A program made the position numbers and the translations under genes. Below, in pieces: positions 7,439 to 16,900 of a stretch of DNA of 35,646 nt. The DNA lies in assembly GCA_023954815.1 (NCBI GenBank), contig JAGSHB010000052.1, forward strand, positions 1 to 35,646, in the 5' to 3' direction. The notes beneath the pieces are model-generated. The model made no database searches and had not been told where the DNA came from. It saw only the letters and a program-made list of their open reading frames with translations. Source of the DNA: Myxococcales bacterium (GTDB taxonomy: Bacteria; Myxococcota_A; UBA9042). Each line of letters starts with the position of its first letter. The stretch's first letter is position 1.

Positions 7439-8427
7439 GTGAGCCGCTTCGCGTGGGAGTCTGCGTCCCGCCTCGTCCGCGTCCCCATGACCCTGGCTTC
7501 GACAAACCCTGGACCTGGGGCTGTCTCAAACCCGATATCCAGGCGTCCTTGGTGTCCGAACTCGAGCGGGTCGAACACCTGACCATTGAGCCAGCCGACT
7601 TTCGTCTGGCGTGGGTGGACGGGGGCAAGGTCTGGCTCGCTGGTCGCTGCTTGAATGAGCTGGATGCGCTCTTTTGGTATTGCGAGGTCGACAGGCAGCC
7701 AGGGGCGTTTGCGCTGACCATCCTGAAGATCCTTGCGGCCGACATTCCGGTCTATCCAGATCCGAACAGCTGGGAGATCGCTGTCGACAAGTTCACGGCC
7801 CACGTGGCGCTGGCACGAGCGGGGCTGCCGGTGCCAGAGTTCATGCTCGTCGACCTCAATAACCTCGCCCCAGCGGAGACGGCTCTCTCGCGGTGGGGAG
7901 GCGCGATGCTTAAGCCGCGCCGGGGTGCCTGGGGCAAGGGGGTCACATTCATCGAACACCCTTCGACCTTGCGAGATCTCGCGGGCTACATCCGCTCGAC
8001 CACAGGTGGCTCACCGGATGGCGGCCTGCTTCTCGAGCGCTACTACAACAACGACATCTCACGGTGGAGCAGCGTCACGGTGCTCGGTGGTGAGGTCATG
8101 TACGGCTACCGAAAACAGGCCAGTCGCCGCGCGTCGCTGCCGGGCGGCCGTCAGAAGGTCTACGACCCCGACGAGCAGGGGGGCGCTGTGGTGCGTTGTG
8201 ATCTCACCGAGGCTCACGTTCAACTCGCCAAGGCAGCGGCGGCCGCCCTCCGTTGCCCCATCATCGGCTTTGACATGATCTGGGTCGACAACGCACCGCT
8301 CATCATCGATGAAAACACCTCGCCGGGGAATTACCCGGCGCTCTATGCCGAGGTCGGGATCGATCCGGCCAGTGCCTTCGCCAATTTGATTGTCTCGCTG
8401 GTGACTTCGCGCCGCCCAGCACAGTAG
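7435..8427 (+). CDS. RimK/glutathione-synthetase-type ATP-grasp ligase
   Basis: A second predicted amide-forming ligase, 330 residues. AVDKFTAHVALARAGLPVPE begins the ATP-grasp domain. GGAMLKPRRGAWGKGVTFIE gives ATP-binding Lys160 and the Gly-rich loop, and GFDMIWVDNAPLIIDENTSP gives the Mg-binding acid and Asn (Asp292/Asn294). The N-terminal ~95 residues form the usual pre-ATP-grasp domain. The start ATG lies inside the ATGA overlap with the preceding gene, with GGAGG at 7426-7430 just upstream, so translation is probably coupled. It is the last gene of the 4867-8427 operon and is convergent with the giant lipoprotein gene. The two ligases are clearly different subfamilies, so they probably act on different bonds rather than being a recent duplication. 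Substrates cannot be read from sequence. Confidence 0.88.
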   Translation: MSEPLRVGVCVPPRPRPHDPGFDKPWTWGCLKPDIQASLVSELERVEHLTIEPADFRLAWVDGGKVWLAGRCLNELDALFWYCEVDRQPGAFALTILKILAADIPVYPDPNSWEIAVDKFTAHVALARAGLPVPEFMLVDLNNLAPAETALSRWGGAMLKPRRGAWGKGVTFIEHPSTLRDLAGYIRSTTGGSPDGGLLLERYYNNDISRWSSVTVLGGEVMYGYRKQASRRASLPGGRQKVYDPDEQGGAVVRCDLTEAHVQLAKAAAAALRCPIIGFDMIWVDNAPLIIDENTSPGNYPALYAEVGIDPASAFANLIVSLVTSRRPAQ

Positions 8428-8461
8428 GCAGCACCCGGGCGCTGATCATTGCTCGCTCGTG

Positions 8462-8489
8462 TCCCGGCCATCTTGCGCAAGCTGCGGGA
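8462..8489. terminator. Possible bidirectional hairpin between convergent genes
   Basis: TCCCG (8462-8466) and CGGGA (8485-8489) flank a 10-bp palindrome (CTTGCGCAAG, 8472-8481) in the 71-bp gap between the ATP-grasp operon and the giant lipoprotein gene. There is no clear T-tract, so the terminator role is a guess from position. Confidence 0.2.
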
Positions 8490-8498
8490 GTCGATCCG

Positions 8499-10970
8499 CT
8501 ACTTCACACACTTGTTGAACACGCACAGGTTGCTGCTGCAGTGCTTGTTCTCCTTGCACTCGACGCAGGTCACGAAGCAGTGCCCGCTCTTGCAGGCGTT
8601 GTCGACTGCGCAGAACACGCCCAGGTCGACCTTGCCGTAGCAGGTTCCTGCGTAGCAGTAGTTGCCACTGCCACAGTGGCCGTCGTTGAGGCACGAGGCG
8701 CACACCGTGCTGCAATGCCCGCCGATACACTGACTCCCCTTTCCGCACGGAACCCCGTTGCCCAGCTTGCTCACGCAGCTCCCCAAGGCGTTGCAGAACA
8801 GCGTCGGGCCACAGGGCGCATCGCTGCCGTTGCAGCCGCAGGTGCCGAGCGCTAGACATTGGCCCGTGGTGCACTCCGCGTGGACTTTGCAGGTCTTGCC
8901 GTAGATTTTCGAGTTCGCCGTGTAGCAGTACTGGCTGCAGGTGCCGCTCTGGCAGTGCTCAGGGACGCCGCAGCCGACGCCGTCCGCCACCTTGGGCAAG
9001 CACCAGCCGAGGCCGCCGCAGTATTGGGTCTTGCCACAGTTGGCGTGGGTGCCATTGCACCCGCATGTGTTGTCGGACAAACACTGGAGGGTGTTGCACT
9101 CAGCGTGCACCTTGCACGACTGACCATAGCTCTTCGATTTCGGCTTGTAGCAGTACAGGTTGCACGCGCCGCCGGCACAGTTCTCCGCCTTTGTGCAAGC
9201 GGCCCCGTCGGGCAGCTTCTGACACTTGTAGCTCAGGCACAGGTTGCCGCCGGTGCACTTGCTCGACGACTTGCACTCCACGCACGTGCCAGCGCACTGG
9301 CCACTCGTGCAGGCGTTATCTACTGCGCAGTACTGACCCAACCCAACTTTGGTGTAGCAGGTGTTCTTGTAGCAGTAGTTGCCCGCGCCGCAGTGGCTAT
9401 CTTCCTTGCAGCTGACACAGATCCCGGCGCAGTGCCCGCTCTTACAGGCGTTGTCGACTGCGCAGAATGACTTAAGCCCCACCTTCGCGTAGCACGCGCC
9501 GCCATAGCAGTAGTTGCCGTCGCCGCAGTGGCTGTCGGCGGTGCACGCCACGCACACTGTGCTGCAGTGCCCACTGGTGCATTGGTTGGGCTTTTTGCAC
9601 AGCAACCCGTTGCCGAGCGTGGTTGCGCAGCCCCCCAACAGGTTGCAGAACTGCCCCGCGCCGCAGTTGGCGTCGGTGCCGTTGCAGCCGCAGGTGTTCG
9701 TGGCCAAGCACTGCAGCGTCTTGCACTCGGCGTGCACCTTGCAGCTTTGGCCGTAGTTCTTCGACGCCTTGGTGTAGCAATACCCGTCGCACACCCCGCT
9801 CGCACACACAGCCGCCTCGGAGCAGAGCGTGCCGTCCTTGAGCTTGGCGACACAGCTCCCCAACTTGTCGCAGAACTGCCCGCTGGGGCAGTTGGCGTGG
9901 GTGCCATTGCATCCGCACTTGTTGGACGCAAGACACTGCTTAGTGTTGCACTCCGCGTGGACCTTACAGCTCTCGCCGTAGCTCTTTGCGGCCTTGGTGT
10001 AGCAGTACAAGTCACAGAGCCCGCTCTTGCAGTGGCTCGGCGAGGAACAGGACACACCGTCGCCCAACTTTACGACGCACTTGCCGAGCGCGTCGCAGAA
10101 CTGGCCGGTCGAGCAGTTTGTGTCCTTGCCGTTACACCCGCACGTACCGGCGGCGAGGCACTGCCCGGTCGTGCACGCCGCGTGGACCTTGCATGCGCCA
10201 CCGTAAGCCGTCGCGCCCTTTGTGTAGCAGTACAGGTCGCACAGTCCACTGACGCACTCGATGGGCGCCCCGCAGCCGGCGCCGTCGGCCAGTTTGGGCT
10301 TGCAGTAGTTGCCCGCCTTGTAGCACCAGCTCGTTGTGGGACAGGTCTTGCCGTTGACATTGCAGTCACGGCAGGTCCATGTCGGGTCGCCGCAGTCGGA
10401 GCTCTTGCAGCGGCGGTGGATCCCGGTGGAGATCTCCGTCGAGAAGCAACTTTCCCCGCCCCCGAGTCGCGCCTGACAGGCGCCGTTGTCCGCACAGAAT
10501 TTATCGGCTGTGCAGGTGTCCCCGCTTGCCTTGAAGCCAGGGTGGCCGGGCGGAAAGCACGCCACACAGGTGGTGTCGCACTTGCCCGATGCACACCATG
10601 CGTGCTCCATTCCCTTGTTGACCCCGACACACGCAGCGCCGAACGGGAGCTTGGTCTCGCAGGCCCCGGTATTGTTGCAGAACTCGCCATTCTTGCAGCC
10701 GTTTTTCTTGGCCGGGGAGCACGCGCGGCAGAAGCCACCCCAGCAGTTGCCCGAGGCGCAGTTGGTGTCCTTGGTGCACACCGCGTCGATACCCTTCTTG
10801 TCCGCGCAGACGCCCAGGTAGCAGGTCTTGTCGCTGGCGCACATCTCGTCCGCTAAGCAGTGCGTGCCGCAACCGAACTTAGGCGTGAATCCGCCCGCGT
10901 GAAAGCACACGCCGATGGCGCAGTCGAAGGTTTCGGCGAACTCGTCGCTCTTTTGCTGCTTGTAGTTGCC
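8499..10970 (-). repeat. C-terminal Cys-rich repeat region of the giant lipoprotein
   Basis: Five copies of a module with the core YGxSCKVHAECxTxQCL then CGCNGTxANC occur at about 10206-10133, 9982-9907, 9756-9683, 9129-9061 and 8909-8830. Adjacent copies are ~225-230 bp (75 residues) apart. Between the third and fourth, and again after the fifth, lie CSTVCxxC / HCGxGNYCY / FCAVDNACKSGHC modules. All repeats stay in frame. Confidence 0.85.
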
Positions 10971-13900
10971 TGTGCCGCAGAGGCTCTTTTCGGCGAAGTC
11001 GAGCTTGAGCTGCAGGCTGATGCTCCCGAGTGTGATCTTTACGAGGTCCAGGAAGGTCCACTCACCGAGGTTAACGCTCGCGGTGAGAGAGACCTCCTTG
11101 CTGGTCAGCTTCACCTTGTTGGCGAGCAGGTCCCAGCCGTGGGCCGCGAGCTTGCCGTCGATGATCATGCCGGGGATCAGCGAGTCGTAGACCACCTTCC
11201 CGAACAGGCCGACGTTGCCAAAGCCGCCCAGGGGAGCGGCCAGGGCCAGGACAGCGCTGACATAGATCCGGTAGTCAGCGAAGGTCTTGCAGGTCTTGCC
11301 GGGCGGGCAGCCGATGAGCAAGTCTGCGCCCGCGAAGTCGATTCGCTTTTCGGGGTCGAGCACGTCCTGGTTCTTGGCGTCCTTTGGCGTAAAGCGCAGC
11401 ACGCTTGACCCAGACAGCTTGAAGTCGATGAGATCGATGGCGCCATAGACCCCGTCATCCGCATCGCTGGGCCGTAGGTTGGGCCCGTTACCTGTGCTGC
11501 TGAACTTACCCCAAAAGGGCACGGTCAACAGGGGCCGGGGTCGCGAGAAGTAATTCCCCGCCGCCTTGCCATCGCCGACCGACGCCCAGACACGCATGCC
11601 CCACTCTTCTCCGATGACCGGGATCACCATCTTGGCGCCCATCCGAAGCTGTAGCCCGAGTTTGGGCACCTCGAGCTTCTTCGGCATGGGCAAAGTCATG
11701 TGCACCTCGATGCCGTTGTCCTCCACCGTCACCCGTGGGGTCGCCTGACCATTGAGAACGCCGTGCATCTGGCTGACCGCGACGTCCTTGATTGGTGGGT
11801 ACACCCGCGTGTTGTAGGCCGTGGCACCTGGCTTGTTGGCCTGATCCCAGTCGAATGACCAACGACCGACAAGATCCGGGTGGCCGTGGATGTCCTGAGG
11901 CAGCTGCGTCTGCCAACTGGCGATATCGGCCGGCGTGCGCTGGCTCTTCCAGATGCGCACGTCGTCGAACGCCTGCAGCCCCTTGCCAGCCCACAACGCG
12001 GCGCTGGCGTCGCCTGGCGCCACGAACGTGCCCACAGCCGTCGACTCCTGGAGCTCGCCGTTGACGTAGATGCCGGCGCGGCCGTCGCCGAAGCTCACGG
12101 CGAGATGACTCCAGGTCCCCGGCGGCACCACCGCTTTGGTCGTCGTCAGCTTGTAGACCTTGCCGCTGCTGCGGAGCTCGAGCGTGACCCGCGTCTTGCC
12201 GAGCGCGTTTGCCGAGCCGAGCCGCAACGCATAGCCATTGTTGGTGTCAATATGGGAGAGCAGCGTCGCCTGCCAGCCGGCTGGCGGCACCTTGGGTGGC
12301 TTGGCCCTCAGCTCCAGGCTGCCCTGGCTCACCCCGAGGCGCGGGTCATCGGAGACGATGAGCCAGCCATCCTTGTTCTCGACGTATTGGCTGTAGGGAT
12401 CGCCGACGATGTAGACACCAAACTCCTTCAGGTTGAACAGGTCGATGGGGCTCATGTGGCCATGCAGCTTGATGCCGCCGCCCATCATCTCGCCCTTCAA
12501 GCGCAGCTCCTTGCCTGCAGCGGTCGCGTCGATGTCGACCCGATATCCGCGCGGGAACCAGCGGCCGAAGCGCTCGGCGCTGTGGGTCGACGAGTACACC
12601 TCAAAGTTCTTCACTTTGAGGTCGAACGGCTTGAAGTCCGGTAGCTGGACCGTCTCGGTCGGCAAGGCAGAGTCGAAGCGAGCGACGCTGTTCGACTGCA
12701 CATTGCGGAGCACGGTGAGAAGGTCGTCCGAGTCGACGTTCTTCGCTGCAAGACGTAGTAGGAACGGCGGTGTGGGCGGGCACAGGTGCTTGGTCTTGAC
12801 CTTCAGCGTGATGCAATAGCCGAGCGGCAGTGGCGTCGGAGACGTGAAGTACGTCGCCCCGAGCATCAGCACGTTGGTGATCTTTGGGTCCGATAGCTTC
12901 AAGGTCGGCGCGGGCCAGGCCCCCGACTTTTTGATGAAGATATTGCCGTTCATGCCCCAGCCACCAAAGCTCAGCAACGTCTTGGCGCCGGCTGCTGCCG
13001 ACTCCTTCTGCGCGTGGAGGCCCAGGGCGAGACCGAGGTCCTCGATGGCTAGGTTCTTCAGGCCAAAGGGCTCCATCCAGCGCCCTGTGAGCGCCAACTC
13101 GCCGAGCAGGTCAAAGGTTGACTTCTTGTCCGCCTTGTAGATGAACGTGCCGGTGAGCGAGGCCTGCAGCGCCAGCGGGTTCGTGGCGTCGGCCGGCAGG
13201 ATTTTTGCGACTCCTTTGATCCCTAACTTCACGGTGTTCGGCGGGCTGATGGTCCCGACCAGCTTCAGCTGCTCCATCTTCATGCTGGAGATGCCTGGGA
13301 CCTTTTGTTCAGGCTTGACGAAGACCCACGACGACGGCAGCACGTCGACTAGTCCAATGTCGTAGGACAGCAGGCTGCGCATGTTGACGAAGAGCAGGAG
13401 CTTGTCTCCGATGCCGAAGTCGATGGGCAGACCGTGCAGCCCGATCATCGTCACGCCCTTGCTGACCGAGTGCAACTTGTTCCACTTATCGCCGCCCGCG
13501 GCCGCGAGCGTCTTGCCAGACATCGGCACGGACGCGACCGCCAGGCTGAACGCCTTCAGGACGCCAAAGAAGGGTACCTTGATGTCGGGCATATCGCCGA
13601 CCCAATAGGCTCCCTTGGGGCTCACGAAGTTCAGCACGCCGTTGACTGTGAAGTAGTTCGCCGCGCAGTTGCTGTGCAGGCAGATGTTGGCCCGATGGCT
13701 TGAGGTGAACCGCTCAACCCCGCTGGCAGAGGTCATCAAATTGACGCTGGTCTGGTCGAGCACAAAGGACGCGGCGCCGCTCGTCTTGGGCATGGGCTTG
13801 ACCTTGCCCGGGACGCTCCCACTGAGGTCGAGCGTGTTCGCCTTGCTCAGGGTCCCCTTCCATACCGGGTCGAAGGTCGTCGACCCCATCTTGAACGACC

Positions 13901-16900
13901 CCTTCGCGGCCCCCGCGCTTCCGACGGTCAACGCCGTGTGGCCCACACCCAGCTTGAGGTCCAGCCCCGAGAGCTCCGTCCCATGGCCCAGCTTCAACTG
14001 GGTCGCGATCTTGAGCGTGACCACCGACTTGGCGCCGAGGGTGAGCGTGCCGCTGACCGCTAGACTCTGCTTGTACAAGGCCAGGGCTGCCGACAGGACG
14101 GTGCCGGTGAGCGCCCCGTCCTTGTCCTTGCAGACCCGCAACTTGGCGTTGGTCAGCGTGAGGTGCAGCAGCGGCAAGCTCGCCACCGTCTTGTCGACAC
14201 ACCAGATCACCGGTCCCGAGGTCACGCGTGTGACCTTGGCTGTCGCCTTGTGCTTGCCGAGCACGCCAAAATCAAAGGTGCCCGCAACGTCGGTGCTGAG
14301 GTTGGGCGCCAGGACCGACGCGGTCCACACGGCTTCCGCCATCAAGCCGTTGAACGTGCCCTCGCAGACCTTGTCTGCGATTTCGTCTGTCTGGGCGTCG
14401 CAGTCGTCGTCGATCCCATTGCAGATCTCGAGCGCGTTCGGGTCGCCCTTGCACAGGTATTCGCAGCCGTTGTCGCTCTTGCCGTCGATGTCGTAGCTGC
14501 CAGCCGCGCAGGTCTTGACCGCACATGTCCCGGCGCTGCACGCACCGACCGCCGACCCGCCGAGAGGGCAGCTCTTGCTGTTGGGCTTGGGCGCACACCC
14601 CTTCTGGCTGTCACAGTTGTCGTCGGTGCAGACGTTGCCGTCGTCACAGACCTTGGCGGGCCCTCCCTGGCAGCTACCCGCCTTGCAAGCGTCCTTCGTC
14701 GTGCAGACATCGCCGTCCGTGCAGGCGGCGGTGTTGGCCTTGTGTTGGCATCCCTTGGTCGGGTCGCAGCTGTCATCGGTGCAGACGTCCCCGTCATCGC
14801 ATCCCGGCTGGCCGATCCGTAGGGCGTCGAGTTCGCACGCCGGCAGCGCTCGACTGAACACCAAGAGTTCGTCGACACGCAGTGTCGATCGGGTGGGCGA
14901 CGCGCTCGGCCCATAGGCGCCGACCCACAGCCGCTGTTTGTCGGAGACCACTGGGGCTGGCCCAAACCCTGTCGCCTCCAACTTTCCGTCGACACGCAGG
15001 CGTAGCGCGGCGCCATCGTGGGTCGCCGAGATGTGGTGCCAAGCGTTGTCTCGTACATCTCGGGAGCCATTGAGGTACAGCCCGGTGCCGCCGATGTGGA
15101 CGACGCCGTTCTCCGGGCGCACGAAGACCGAGAAGTTGCGGTTATTCCACGGATCGTTGCGACCGTGGTCCTCTTTGGCTACCGCCGCCTCCCATCGGCT
15201 GGTCCCCGGGGGCAGCTTCAGCCAAAGGCTGATGGTGTACGTCTTGAGGTGGAGCGACTTGTCGGCCTCGAACGAGATGAGGCTCTTACCGCCGAACGCC
15301 ATGGCCTTGTCGATCACGCCGCTGACATAGCCGGCCGGCGTGCCAGTCGCACTCAGCTTACTAGCCGTCTCGGCGCCGGTGCCGTCACCCGCCATACGGA
15401 CGAGGAGGTCAACTGGCAGCGACCCATTCGCGCCGGATCCGCTGGCAAAGGCCGCGCCGATGCACTTGCCTCCCGAGCAAATGTCCCGTGTCGTGCAGAG
15501 GCTGTCGTCGCAGCAGGGCAGGGTGTTGTTCGTGAACACGCACCCCGCAGCCCCACTGGACGGCTTCGGATTGCAACTGTCGGTTGTGCACGGGTTGTTG
15601 TCGTCGCATGTCTTGGCTGCGGCCGCGGCGCACGCGCCCTTGCCGTCGCAGGTCGCCGCCAGTGTGCAGGCCTTCGCGCCCGCGCAAACCACGCCGCTCT
15701 TTGCGAAGCCATGAACGCAGCCGCTCGCCTTGGCGCATCCGTCGGTTGTGCAGGGGTTGCCGTCGTCGCATTTCAGGGCGCCGCCGCCCTTGCAGCTACC
15801 GCTCGCGCACTTATCTCCGACCGTACATGCGTCGCCGTCCGAGCACGCCATGGTTCCTGGCACCGCCACACAGCCGCCTTTGACCTTGGGATCGCAGCTG
15901 TCGACCGTGCACGCGTTGCCATCGTCGCATCCCTTGGGGGTCCCGGCCACGCAGGCGCCCTTTGCGCAGGTGTCAGAGAGCGTGCACGGGTTGCTGTCAT
16001 CACACTTCAACGCGTTGTGCGCGTGGTGGCACCCCGCCTTGAGGCTCCCGCTGGCCTTGGGTTTACAGCCGTCGGTTGTACAGGGGTTGCTGTCGTCGCA
16101 CGACACGACCGCCATTGCTTTGCACGCAGCTTGGTTGCACGTGTCCTTCGTGGTGCAGGCGTCTCCGTCATCGCAGGGCAGGGCGTTGGGCTGCGCTACA
16201 CACCCCTTCTTTGCGTCGCACGCATCGGTGGTGCAAGGGTTGTTGTCGTTGCACACCACGGGTTTGCCCGGGGAGCACTTTCCCTTTGCGCAGGTGTCGC
16301 CCTGCGTGCAGACGTTGCCGTCGTCGCACTTGGCGCTCGTTGTCGTGACGATGCATCCCTTGAGCTTGTCGCATGACTCCGCTGTGCACGGGTTGCCATC
16401 GCTGCACGAGTTGACAACGCCCGGCTTGCAACTGCCCTTTTGGCAGGTGTCGCCCACAGTGCACGCGTCACCGTCACTGCATGGGGCGGTGTTGTGCTGC
16501 GGTTTACACCCCCCGCTCGGGTCGCAGAACTCGGTCGTGCAGGGGTTGTTGTCATCGCAGACCGTCTTGGCACCTGGCACGCACTGGCCGTTCTTGCAGC
16601 TGTCTTCACCCGTGCACTTACTGCCGTCGTCGCAGGTGATCTTGGTGTTGGCGCCTGTGGTCAACGCCAGGTGCACGCAGCCCTTTGCCTTGTCGCAGGT
16701 GTCGCTCGTGCACGGGTTCTTGTCGTCGCAGAGTTGCGCCTTGCCGGGGACGCAGGCGCCCTTCGAACAGGTGTCGCCGACCGTGCAGACCGAGCTGTCA
16801 GAGCACGGACCGTCGGTGGCGGTCGAGGTGCATCCCTTCGTCGGGTCGCAGGTGTCGGCGGTGCATGGCTTTCCGTCGTCACAGGCGACCAGACCGCTGA

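Noticed and set aside
9528-10856. 442-codon plus-strand frame antisense to the C-terminal Cys repeats
   Set aside because: Same cause: repetitive codons read in antisense. No ribosome site or domain.
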